Notes under the pieces: model-generated | What the model saw: only the letters and a program-made list of their open reading frames with translations | Database searches by the model: none | What the model was told of the DNA's origin: nothing | Made by a program: the position numbers and the translations under genes | Shown: piece after piece, positions 20,395 to 30,934 of the stretch | Position numbering within the stretch: the first letter of the stretch is position 1 | Layout: the number at the start of each line of letters is the position of its first letter | Origin: Clarkia xantiana subsp. parviflora | Taxonomy: Eukaryota > Streptophyta > Magnoliopsida > Myrtales > Onagraceae | Direction of reading: 5' to 3' | DNA: 64,000 nucleotides | Assembly: GCA_036873135.1 (NCBI GenBank) | Contig: JAPTYO010000020.1 | Location: forward strand, 8,993,203 to 9,057,202

Positions 20395-23239
20395 CTACAA
20401 AAAAAAGGATTTGATTAACATTACTTGATTCAAGGGACAAGTCTTCCTGTTATGGCCTGTTTTCTTGCACATCATACATTTCCTGTCATGATTCACAACC
20501 TGTCTCCTCAGCTTAGTCGGTTTGGGTTCGTGTTCAGCCCTTATCCTCTTCGTGCTCTTTTTTCCAGGTTGATCCCTTTGCAAAGGTCCTGTCAACTTGT
20601 ATCCTTCGCTTGAACCCAGTCTTTTTTTCCTGGGACTGGATATATTACACCTGCATAGCACCCCCTAAAATCCTCTTTCGAATAACATTCGTCGATGTAG
20701 TCCACAACCTCACACCTTTCTTTCCTTATAGCAACCATAGCGTGTGCACATGGCAACTCGGACAGCTGAAACATACCACAACTGCATTATCGCGTATCTA
20801 ACTTGACGATGTAGACCTTACCAAGACAGCTAATCTCGAACGCACCATCCCCGGCATAAATTACGTGACAATATGGACGTTTCAGCCTTGGCAAGCTTCT
20901 TCCTAATCCTAGGACAAATCAGATGCTCCTGCCTCTCATAGCTTCCGTCTTCAGCTGCATTTCTCTCATTAGTTTCCTCCTGATCTCTTCCATTGTTGTA
21001 ACTATCGGCTTTGACCGACATTCAAGAATGCGTGCATTGAAGCTCTCACTTAGGTTGTTGACAATCAAGTCTACCTTCGAGTCGACTCGACTGGAAAGTA
21101 CCTTCTACCTCATACATGCTTTTCAATCTCATTGAGGTAGTTATATGCCTCAAGTTTGATCTTCTTTAATTCCTCCATATGCTCAAGATGCTTAGACCTA
21201 GTACTCACAGCTGCAGCTGCCCACATACGATCCCTGACAGCCTTGCTTCTCCAACCTTTCACCAACATATTTGCATGGATATGTCTTACACACGCTCGAT
21301 GTTCCACACCACGGCATGTCTCTTGAACTGCAGCAATAAGTCCTTACACACGAATTTAACCAATTTAGGTACCTATGGTTATTATACCATAGGTACTAAA
21401 AAGAAACTTTTAACTTAACTCATCTACCTATTTGCACAGTTGTACTTAGTACATGTATTAATTCTTACTAATTTAACAAAACACAGATATTGAAAATAAA
21501 TAAGGGAATTGAGAGTTCTATACCTTTTGTCGACCAGACATTATTGTCCAACCCCTGTCACTGCATGCAGGACCCATCCATATGTCTTTAGTCAGCAAGT
21601 CCAAGAACCACTTCCAAGAGTCCTTTGTTTTAGCTTCAACCCATGCAATAGCTATGGGGAACATCCCGTTGTTAGCAACTCGCCCGATGGCACTAAGGAT
21701 CTGCCCCCTTTCCAATCCTTTCAAGTGACAACCATCAAGACCAAAAAATGGTCGGCAGCCAGCAAGGAACCCTTTCTTCGACGCATTAAACGACAGGTAC
21801 AGTCGTTCAAATCTGGGCCTGAGATTGTTGATGGTTGAATCAACTTGAATGACCATTGTAGTGCCTCGATTATGTTGCAAAACAGTTGCAACATAGTCCC
21901 TCAAATTCTCGTACTGTTCTCAATGATCTACCCAAATAATTTGCTTGATCTTGGCATTAGCTCTGATGATGGTATATCGGCTGACATCAAATCCAAATGT
22001 GTTTTTGATTTCCATCCGGATGTAGTTAGGCTACAGCAACTGCTCCTTCATCTTCTCACTGTAATACTTCACGAGCCACTTCGCGTTGATCCTCTTTCTT
22101 GAATGAACAACACCACACTTGTGTGTTGGAACATACGTCTTGATTTGAAGCGTCTCTTCATGGGCCATCAAAGACGCGTACAACTTCCACCCACAATTCT
22201 CCTTACAATGGACAAGAACCTTCTTGGGGGTATTTATCACGTACCTTACAACATACCCGTTATGAATACTGTTCTCGCTTATAGCGTTCTTCAGCTCATC
22301 AACTGCCCCGAATATCATCCCAAGACTCAACTCGGGTTCATTGTTGTTAGCCTCTTTACTGAAACTTGCAAACCTGGCTGCATTGGTTTGCTCTTCATCA
22401 TCTGACCCAGGAGGTGTTACGAGAGCATCACTCCCGCATATCAACTCATCGTCGCTTAGGTTTACTGTGTCCCCTTCTCCAGCCTCCTGTCTAGTCCCAC
22501 TTCCTTGTCCAGCTTGTCTGGGCCCCTGAGTTGGACCAACTCCTTCTCTGGGTTCCTGACTTCGACCAACTCCTTCTCCGGGTTCCTGACTTCGACTACT
22601 GCGTTCCTCCTCTACAATTTCAGTCGTTTGAGTAGCATGCTCCCACCATGAGGAGTCACTCATGCTATCACTCTCACTCATACTATCTTCATCCATAGGA
22701 GTAGGCTCCCACTCTTCATCAGTAAAACCGTCGTCTGAATTCGGAAGTGGTACTTCAAACTGCCCCTCGGGTACTTCATGTTCATCCGAAGGCCAATTCT
22801 TCTTCACAAAGTATAATGCCATAATTTCATTCCTTTGTCGCTTCTCTAATAATACATGAACATCTTTAGTGGTCTTTAACCTTATGAGTTCTTCTACAAA
22901 AGGAAGTTTAGAGTTAACAGATAGTACATTTGAAAGTTAAACCTATAATTTCAAAGTTAAACCTAGAAAACATTAAACTTCGAATAATCCTCTCGATGCA
23001 AGCTTCCCATATACCTTATCTCCTTATTCATAGTCACACGCTACCTTACACATATAAATCATTCCCTCCAAACTAATTGTCACTGGGAATTCAAGGTAAT
23101 CCACCAGTCCAGTATAGCTCACTTTATGTCCGTTTTCTGTAGCAAAGAACCCACTGTGGTGTATCTCACACAACACATTTGCAGCAGCATGGTTAGGGTC
23201 TTCCATAATGGAACTGCGTGAACAAGAATAATTTGTCAA
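20395..23239 (-). pseudogene. MULE (mudrA-like) transposase pseudogene, unit A
   Basis: Minus-strand blocks in order: 23239-23024, an N-terminal segment; 22900-22031, an acidic low-complexity region then a MuDR-type DNA-binding domain (CKENCGWKLYAS); 21904-21518, the DDE catalytic region with the DGCHLKG motif; 21307-21110, the HIHANM region; 20774-20592, a SWIM-type zinc finger (LPCAHAM); 20550-20395, a CCHC knuckle (CMMCKKTGHNRKTCP). Two in-frame stops, TAG at 22031-22033 and TGA at 21920-21922, interrupt the catalytic exon, and the later blocks lie in different frames. The unit B copy (38612-41457) has the same stops, so inactivation preceded amplification. Both ends of the transposon appear to be lost to LTR insertions. 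Confidence 0.88.
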
Positions 23240-23295
23240 CTAGGTGCCTCAGAATTCTATTTTAAACACAAATTGGTACCTCAGACAATTGAACC

Positions 23296-23716
23296 CTACA
23301 CCCAAAACAAAAATTCCAGATTCTTGCATGCATTAACATCTCTTTAAAATTATTACATAACATGGAACCCAAAGTTCAGTTTGGTTCCGATTAGAACTGT
23401 TCATGCTCATTCATGCAGTCAAATATACAAAAAAAAAACAATTTTAGAGCAATTCATCTTGCTTAGAAAAACCCATAACACACCCACTCAAATATCTAAC
23501 TACACCCAAAACTAAAATTTCAGATTCTTGCATGCATTAACATCTCTTTGAAAATAAGTACATAACACGACGCAAAGTTCAATTTGGTTCCGATTAGAAC
23601 TGTTCATACCCATTCATGCAGTCAAATATAAAAAAAAAAAAGAAAAAAAAAAGCAATTTTTAACAGCAATTCATCTTTCTCAGAGAAACCCATAACACAC
23701 CCACTAAAATATCTAG
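23296..23716. repeat. Two tandem copies of a ~204-bp sequence upstream of the MULE gene, unit A
   Basis: CTACACCCAAAAC at 23296 recurs at 23500. Both copies contain GATTCTTGCATGCATTAACA and end in an A-rich run of variable length. It is probably part of the transposase gene's promoter or first intron. Unit B has the same arrangement from about 41514. Confidence 0.8.
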
Positions 23717-24128
23717 ATATTGGACTTAATTCCGACAACGATTCATAAATCTTGACAGTGATAAGCAAGAAAAAGTAAACCCAAACCTTCTCTAACTCAT
23801 TGTTACATGAAATTTTCGCCAATTTCAGGAAACGACTTCGATCCTATGATCGAACCAAGAGATGACACTTCCAGCGAGTTGAGACTCGATTCCGGCCCGT
23901 CTAAACACGAAAATCGCCGGGAAATGAAGCAGTCGCCGACACCCTAAGGATCGCCTAGAAGACGGCGAGCTCTGGTTGGGAAGGAACTAAAGTGTGTTTG
24001 AGCGCCCAAGGTGACGAGACATGAATGAGAATGGGGAAACGAAAACAGACCGTTTTCTGTTAAAACAAAATGAGGGCATATTTGTCATTTCATCTGGGCG
24101 GTCATTTTGAATATGGCAAAAAAAGGGT
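23717..24128. other. MULE 5' flank between the tandem duplication and repeat X'
   Basis: GC-richer sequence (23830-24000) followed by an AAAAAAGGGT stretch leading into repeat X'. It lies upstream of the minus-strand MULE gene and is probably its promoter/terminal region. No inverted partner was found at the other end near 20330. Confidence 0.45.
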
Positions 24129-24338
24129 CACGTGCCCCGCACGTGACCAATTCCGTGAACATTTGGCGATTTTTCTAACGGTGCAACACCCAGGTTAGCC
24201 CAGGTACCTATTTGTCACAAAATTTATTCCGGGTACCAATTCGTCTTTGGTTGTTAACCCAGGTACCAAATTGATCATAATCCGTATATAATATGCACGA
24301 ATAGAAACATTGTATATGTGTAGAAAATTTATCGCATC
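24129..24338. repeat. 210-bp repeat X' (between MULE and LTR), unit A
   Basis: Same length and orientation as X at 2149, with a few substitutions (for example CCCCGCACGTG for CCCCACACGTG). Its last base abuts the TG of the plus-strand LTR. Confidence 0.85.
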
Positions 24339-25612
24339 TGTAAACACCTAATTTTGGTACGCGTGACACTTACGTAACATGTTAAAAATGTTATGTGTAA
24401 CACGTTTAAAAAAGGAAGTATTTAAATATGGAAGGTCACGGGATTGCCAAAAATAGGCTCAGTTTAAATTAGGACAATACATATGCAATAAATATAATGT
24501 AATAATCAGAAAATATATAATATATATTTATATATATATTTTCAGATTTAATAGGGTGAATATTGAGGGAATATTGATTTCCTAATTTTTGGGTGTCAAT
24601 TTACCTATAAATAGGTACCTATTCTATGTAAAAAAAGGGACAGAAAATTACTACATGAATAAAATATTTTTTTTTTTTTAATTCTGATTTTTTTTTTTGG
24701 AGCTCCTTGCCGTGACTGACCAACCCTCCACCGGAGGTCGCCGGAAGCTGCCTGCACCGGTACCCATCCCGCCGCCGGGCCCCCAGCCGTCGATAGCCAC
24801 GCCCGCTGCCGCCGGAGCTCGCAAGGCCGACCTGTCCAGCCCACCACGTCGTCCCAGTCCGTCTCTTCACCGCGTTGTCCTCGGCTCGCCGTTCGCCGGA
24901 AACATAGCCGGTGTTGCACCCTCGCCCAACCCGTCGTCGCCGGTCCCAATCGCCGTCTGCCGGACCGCTGCTGCCATTGCTGTTGAAGGTCGCCGGAATC
25001 TGCTGCTGTCATCGCTGCCGTCCTCCTCCTGGTGCTGTGGGTAAGGTGCCGCGCTGCTGTCTTCTTTTTGTTTATTTATTATTATTATTATTATTATTGT
25101 TATTACTTTCTGTTATTATTATTATTGTATTATTATTATTGTTACTATTATACCATGCTAATTAATTAGTTTAGATGTAGATTAGTAAAATAACATGTCT
25201 AGTGAATATATGTGTATAATATGTAATTATCAAATTGTGCTAGGATTTTGAGCATGTTTAACGTTAATTAGATTTTATTTCAATTAGGGAATCTAGGTGC
25301 ATAATATGTTATTTTTTTAGGTTTAATTTTGGCGACGATAAATATTTCGCATGAAGTTAGTTTAATTTTAATTGGCAAATATGTTATTTAAGTACCGAAA
25401 GGGCGTGATTAGGGAATTTTTTTTTAATTCGTAACAGAACCCCCGAACTCAAATCTTTGAACGCAGACCAATTAATTGCTTAGGTACTAATTTGTTTTTT
25501 TTACCTAGGTAATTTAGGTTTCTAGTTAGCCGTAATTAGCTAGTGGCGATTCTTTTCAAAAATCCACGTTTTCAAAATGTTATTCGCCTTAGGTCAGATT
25601 TTAGGTCCGACA
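24339..25612 (+). repeat. LTR of the Ogre-like element
   Basis: TGTAAACACC...GGTCCGACA, about 1274 bp, with TG...CA ends. TATA-type CCTATAAATAGG near 24604, a GC-rich CG-codon-like stretch 24700-25040, then a long TTA/TTATTG microsatellite (about 25069-25145). Open frames on both strands of the GC-rich part are compositional. The 3' end was placed by its position three nt before the PBS. Confidence 0.8.
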
Positions 25613-25615
25613 ATT

Positions 25616-25634
25616 TGGCGACTCTGCTGGGGAC
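25616..25634 (+). other. Primer-binding site, tRNA-Arg type
   Basis: TGGCGACTCTGCTGGGGAC starts three nt after the LTR and matches the complement of plant tRNA-Arg(ACG) with CCA (TGGCGACTCCGCTGGGGAT) with two mismatches. tRNA-Arg priming is characteristic of Ogre elements. Confidence 0.8.
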
Positions 25635-26253
25635 AACTTCTAGAGGGTTCGGGCTTGTTAAAATTGGATGTTTGCCATGTTTTAGTTTTGTATAAATGTT
25701 ACTCTAATTTTTTATTTTTGGAAGGTACAAGTTTTTTTTACTAACGTTTGTTCTTCTTGATTAATACCTGCACACACCACTCTAGAATAAGAACCAACGC
25801 CTAAAACCCATGGCGACTAGGAACCCCGGAGAGTTACTAAGAGTACGACCGCGCGGCCGAGCCGCCGAAATGATTCGGAACAACTCAACCACTCGTGAAG
25901 GTCCCGTGATCCCTATAATGGGGGTGAGGAAACCACTGTGTCGGAAGCCTATCAGTGGAACTCACCTTTTAGAACAAAGCAAAAACACACACCTGAAGCT
26001 TCTATCCAGCTGCTATACATAATTGTTTGCGTTCTCCTTCTAATTGTTCTCGGTCCCTGTAATTTATCTTGTGTAGGATTTGGGTCTAATGTAACTTCTT
26101 CTTTATTGCACCATGTATGTAATCGTGAACTGGATATTGGTGGAAATTTACATTTGAAGCATGCATTGCACATCATTTTTTTAAAAAAAAATAAAAAATA
26201 TATGTGCCATTCACTTCACAACTCTAAATCGCTTTACACTCCATTTAGTAAGG
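25635..26253 (+). other. Leader between PBS and ORF1
   Basis: About 620 bp of mixed composition. A 70-codon open frame from 25810 (MATRNPGELL) could be an upstream ORF, but nothing recognisable supports it. An A-rich run precedes ORF1. Confidence 0.5.
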
Positions 26254-27837
26254 ATGGAAAAACTGCTCAGGTGCCCTCGCATTACGATCGTTCCGGCTCC
26301 TAGGGACGACATTAACCGCCTTTGGAACGCCATGCTGAAAACGGAGCAGGATTATGTCACCCAACTCATCGGAGGAATTCAACGTCTTGCTGATTACAAG
26401 ATAGAGTGGCATTTGCTAGAAGTTTTAGCCGACCATTGGAATTCGGAGAAGGCAGTGTTCGTCATCAACGGCATAGAGCTCACCCCTACCCTCGAAGAGT
26501 ATCGCCGGCTAATACAAGGCCCGGGATGGAATAAGGGAATCGTCTTACCAAGATTCGAAGCGTACGAGAAACAAAGGCTTTCTAAAATCTTACAGGCCAA
26601 CATAGGGAAGATGGCTGACGAGCTTATGGTGGCCACACATCAGGGTTTATCTATCAATCGCTTGATAAATTGGGTTGGTTTTAGGATGAAAGATAACCGA
26701 ATGATCCGAGGGGCCACTCACGCCTATCTCCTGTTATTTTTTGGAACTCTCTTGTTCCCCCACTCCCAAGGCCATATAGACAAGGCATTAGCCGACGTCG
26801 TCCTTCAAGTGGTCGAAGGCAGAAGTTTTGTAGTGGCGTTGCTTGCTGAAACAATCACGTCTCTAAACTTCATAAAGGCTAAAGGGAGAGGAAGATTAAG
26901 AGCAAGTCCAACATTATTGCAAATATGGTTTTTAAGTCACCTAAAAGAGATCGGTGCTGGTTTCCCCAAAGCTCATTTTCTTATTGGAAAACAAATTATA
27001 TCAAGAATGGTAGATTATACTCATCATGTGAACAAGGGGTGGAGCACCCGTGAATGGAAAAAATATTTTTCAAAACTTTTACCTAAAGACATTTTATGGG
27101 TCGCTCGATGGTTTTCACCAAAGCCTGTATTTTTAAGGTGTAAAGATTTCAACGGTATTCCTCTTATTAGTAACTTAAGCTCGTCGGTCACCTATCCAGC
27201 CCGAGTCGTTCGACAACTCGGAGGTCTTCAAGGCATACCAACTAGCACAAAGGAACCTCTTCCGATGTTCGACTGGGATGACAACAAAGTCACTCAAGCC
27301 ACGCTCAAACAGGCAGCTCAAAGAATACATGCAATTTGGGAAAGTCTAATTGAGGAGAAAATCCAACCGCCCGGGGATATTAGAGAAGAAGAACGGATGT
27401 ATCATGCCACTAAGGAGTATATCTTCCGCTTTCATACTAACGTTGAAGATCCGATTATTGACCCCACAGAGATTATCGGACAAAGGCCGCGAGGCGCGCC
27501 ACCTTCCCATGAAGACGTGTATGACACACTAGCTGCACGAGTCGAAATCCAATGTGCCACCTGGGCCCAGGATTGCGCACGTTCCAAAGAAGAAATCAGG
27601 CGTTTAAAAGGAGAACTCTCTGAAGCGCGAGCCACCGTCATGCCCCTGCAGTGGGCTATTAAGGTGAAAGAGAGACAGAAGACGCGATTAAGTGTTGATC
27701 TTGAAAAGTTCAAACGAAGAGCAAGAAGACTGAAATTTTTTTCAGAACATTTGTCTGTCGCATTCGTTAGGACTAAAGAACAAGCACTCGACGCACTCGG
27801 CGAGATGCGCAGTCGTGTAAAGCGTTTTAGAGTTTAA
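26254..27837 (+). CDS. ORF1 protein of the Ogre-like element (DUF7745-like, C-terminal coiled coil)
   Basis: Intact 527-codon frame. The first ~250 residues resemble the plant-specific domain common in Tat/Ogre ORF1 proteins (RLWNAML.TEQDYVTQLIGG...GIELTPTLEEYRRLIQGP), which I recognise as DUF7745-like. About residues 430-527 are strongly charged and predicted to form a coiled coil (ARSKEEIRRLKGELSEARA). The molecular role of such ORF1 proteins is unknown; position upstream of gag suggests an element-life-cycle role. The start ATG is chosen because the similarity begins within about 20 residues. The homologue in unit B (43341-44822) lacks the N-terminus and has a TGA, so this is the only intact copy and the only intact long ORF in the repeated unit. 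Confidence 0.8.
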   Translation: MEKLLRCPRITIVPAPRDDINRLWNAMLKTEQDYVTQLIGGIQRLADYKIEWHLLEVLADHWNSEKAVFVINGIELTPTLEEYRRLIQGPGWNKGIVLPRFEAYEKQRLSKILQANIGKMADELMVATHQGLSINRLINWVGFRMKDNRMIRGATHAYLLLFFGTLLFPHSQGHIDKALADVVLQVVEGRSFVVALLAETITSLNFIKAKGRGRLRASPTLLQIWFLSHLKEIGAGFPKAHFLIGKQIISRMVDYTHHVNKGWSTREWKKYFSKLLPKDILWVARWFSPKPVFLRCKDFNGIPLISNLSSSVTYPARVVRQLGGLQGIPTSTKEPLPMFDWDDNKVTQATLKQAAQRIHAIWESLIEEKIQPPGDIREEERMYHATKEYIFRFHTNVEDPIIDPTEIIGQRPRGAPPSHEDVYDTLAARVEIQCATWAQDCARSKEEIRRLKGELSEARATVMPLQWAIKVKERQKTRLSVDLEKFKRRARRLKFFSEHLSVAFVRTKEQALDALGEMRSRVKRFRV

Positions 27838-27999
27838 ATATTAAAACTGTTTCCTTCATGAATAAAACGGTGAGATGAATGGCACATTTTTAAAAGAAAA
27901 ATCATGCATGGTATTCGGTGTCCACATTTTGAATCGTCGATTTTTTCCAACGCAGGAAATATTTAGCTAATACTGGCACGAACGCGACTAACGACTAAA

Positions 28000-30724
28000 A
28001 TGGAAAACACTGAGAAGATCGAGCAACACGACAAGCGAATGGCCGAGATCGAGGCAGCCAATGCAAAGATGCATCAAGATATGGCCGACATGTCATCTAG
28101 CATGGAACGCATCATGGCACTACTTGAAGCTCAGTCAGCTTACCGCGCCCCAAACCCAGCGTTGCTACCAGAAATCACAAGTCCAATCTCTTCCAAAACG
28201 CCCGTAGCAAAAACCGGATTCCAATGCCGGCTGCAACCGTGCTTCCCGACGCCACAGTAGAACCTCCTCGTGACCAACCCCCGACTTTAGTCATACCAGA
28301 CCAATCCGCACCAAAGCCGTATGTCCTTCTAAATCCAACAACAATATATGGGCCCGTGAACAAAGGGGGTTCTGCCGGCACAAATGAATTCACATCACCA
28401 CCGGTCATCGAATCCGAGCAGGATCGCCGCTTGAAGAAGATGGAGGAAAAAATGAAGGCTCTGTCCGGACTTGAGCAGTACGGGGGCATTGGTTACTCCG
28501 ACTTATGCTTGTTCCCTGACATGTCAAGACCAGAAAAGTTCAAAGTGCCTGATTTCGAGAAATATGATGGCACCGGAAATCCCATCGTCCACCTGAGAAT
28601 TTACCTTGCAAAGATGGCCCCTTATCAGCAGTACGAGAAGTTCTTGATCCAGAAATTCCAGGAGAGCTTGAAAGGAGCGGCTTTGGTTTGGTTCGTCAGC
28701 TTGAAGGCCGGTGATATCTCAACCTGGGAGGACATGGCAAACGCTTTTGTTCGCCAATACAAGTTCAATCTGGACACCGCTCCGACTCGCATGGATCTTC
28801 AGGGCATGGAGATGACTGGCGGACAATCCTTTAGAAACTACATGCAAGCGTGGAGAGAGAAGGCCGCCGGAGTCCGACCACACCACTGGAAGACACAGAA
28901 GCAGTATCTATGTTCATCGAAACTTTAAAGGGAGCTTACTACTCCCATTTATTAGGACATGTTTCTGCAAATTTTGCCGACCTGGTGAAATCCGGAGATA
29001 TGATTGAGCAAGGAATCCGAATGGGGAAGATTGAAGATCCTCTCAAAGGCTACCAAGGAGATAGTCTAAAAACCGGTGGTGCCAAAAAACCGCTTCCGAA
29101 AGATGCAACTGTAGGCGCAGTCTACCCAATGCAGTTGACGGCCCCCACGGCTCAGCCAGTGACTCAAGTACCCCCGGCTCCACAACCCTCCTTTACAGGC
29201 GGACAAGCAAATCGAGCTAATTTCAGGCAGAGAGAAACAAGGGCCTTCACCCCTTTACCTGTGTCAATGGCTGAAGTGTACCAGAAGATGTTGGAACAAA
29301 ACCTCATCGGCCCCGAGTTCATGAGGCCAGATTCGAGAGTACTCAACGATGATCCAAACTCGAGATGTGAGTTCCACATGGGAGTAGCTGGACAATCGAT
29401 AGAGAAATGCACCCGTCTGAGACACAAGATTCAGGACCTCATTGACAATAAGCTCCTTATTCTCAACCCAATCCCTCCTCCTAATGTCAAGACAAACCCT
29501 ATGCCGCAACACAATGCCGGTTCATCATCATCCATCAACATGATCTGTCTCGAAGAGTCGTCAGAAGATGTCGCTATTGCGGTAATCACGCCATTCATAC
29601 TTAATTATGTGCCTGAACAGTCGGCCAGGTTGCCACTAGGGATGCAGGGCCTGACTCCTTTCCATTATGAAAGCAACAAGAAGGTCCCTTGGAATTACAA
29701 AGCTCAGATAGTCAGAGCAGCAAAACCAGACGATCGTGTTATGATCATGACACGGTCGGGTCGTTCGTACATGGAGGATGTTGCTAAAGATAAGGTTGTA
29801 GAAGTAACACCAAAGAAGAAGGTGACTGACGAAGAAATTGTGGACTTTGTAAAGTTCATGAAGGAAGGAGTGATTGATCAGCTCCGCAAGACTCCGGCTC
29901 AAATTTCTTTGCTTGCTCTCCTCTTAAGCTCAGAAAGTCATCGTGAAGCTCTCATGAACGTGCTCAAAGAAGCGTTAGTGCCAAAGGAGACCTCTGCTGA
30001 ACAGATGGGTAATGTTATTGGCTCTATATTCTCGAACCAGGTCTATTTCGGGGATGATGATCTAGGAGTCGACGGTCGGAACCATGTGAAAGCCCTCCAC
30101 ATTGTCTGCAAGTGTAACAGATTCGTGCTTTCAAAGGTCATGGTTGATGGTGGCTCGGCAGTCGATGTTTGCCCATTATCTACGCTCAAGCAAATGAAGA
30201 TTGACATGTCCCATATCCGTATGAGCAAGTCGGCAGTTTGAGCTTTTGATGGAACGAGAAAGGAAGTTTATGGAGAAATTGAGTTGCAGCTCGAGATTGG
30301 TCCTAATGTTTTTGATGTCATTTTCAGGGTCATGGATATCCCGAATGTTTTCAGTCTTCTCTTCGGAAGATTATGGATCCACGCGGCTGGGGCGGTTCCA
30401 TCCACCCTACACCAGAAGCTGAAGTATGTGATCGACAATCGCCTTGTGGAAATCGGGGAGAAGGTGATCACAACATCTATCAGGAAACGGCGGTCCCTGT
30501 CATCAACATTAGTGGAGATGAGCCACCTGCATACCATTCCTTTGAGCTAATCTCCGTCATCAGGGATTGGGGAGAGCCAACCGCTGAGGAAAGCAGACAT
30601 CATGGTAGGAAGGTTCATGTTGAAGAATAATTTCATCCCGGGTCAAGGCCTGGGTATCAGGTGTCAAGGGATCCCGCGTCCACTCCAGCTGAAGGAATGT
30701 GTATGCAGATACGGGCTAGGGTTC
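28000..30724 (+). pseudogene. gag-protease of the Ogre-like element, A/B junction
   Basis: Three overlapping open blocks in three frames: 28000-28260 (N-terminal coiled coil, MENTEKIEQHDKRMAEIEA), 28224-28928 (gag domain, FKVPDFEKYDGTGNP, LVWFVSLKAGDISTWEDMAN), 28850-30241 (gag C-terminus, CEFHMGVAGQSIEKC zinc-knuckle-like motif, protease DGGSAVDV). The shift near 28880 comes from an extra CA-type insertion in GACCACACCACTGG. A TGA at 30239-30241 replaces an Arg codon (CGA) in the protease, whose remainder (FGRLWIHAAGAVPSTLHQKL) follows in frame. All lesions are shared by the three copies, so the element was dead before amplification. Similarity ends at repeat X, before where RT should start. 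Confidence 0.85.
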
Positions 30725-30934
30725 CACGTGCCCCACACGTGACCAATTTCGTGAACATTTGGCGCTTTTTCTAACGGTGCAACACCCAGGTTAGCCCAGG
30801 TACCTATTTGTCACAAAATTTATTCCGGGTACCAATTCGTCTTTGGTTGTTAACCCAGGTACCAAATTGATTATAATCTATATCTAATATGCACGAATAG
30901 AAACATTGTATATGTGTAGAAAATTTATCGTATC
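30725..30934. repeat. 210-bp repeat X, unit B
   Basis: Same as 2149-2358. Two bases are missing just before it (GGGTTCCACG for GGGTATTCCACG). Confidence 0.85.

Larger units (their letters stand above)
24339..30724 (+). mobile_element. Pol-less Tat/Ogre-like element: LTR, ORF1, gag, protease (A/B junction)
   Basis: Order is 1.27-kb LTR, tRNA-Arg-type PBS, an extra ORF upstream of gag, gag, aspartic protease, then repeat X instead of RT/RNase H/integrase. An extra ORF1 before gag and a tRNA-Arg primer are known Ogre/Tat features. No 3' LTR, PPT or pol is present, so this is a 3'-truncated or non-autonomous form. It is the only one of the three copies with LTR and ORF1 both whole in the window. 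Confidence 0.85.

Noticed and set aside
22103..22859. Plus-strand frames of 60-100 codons across the MULE gene
   Set aside because: Antisense shadows of the acidic and MuDR-domain exon.
24605..25044. Pro/Arg-rich open frames on both strands, 80-135 codons (also 42806-43378)
   Set aside because: They sit in the GC-rich part of the LTR and are open on both strands, which indicates composition rather than coding.
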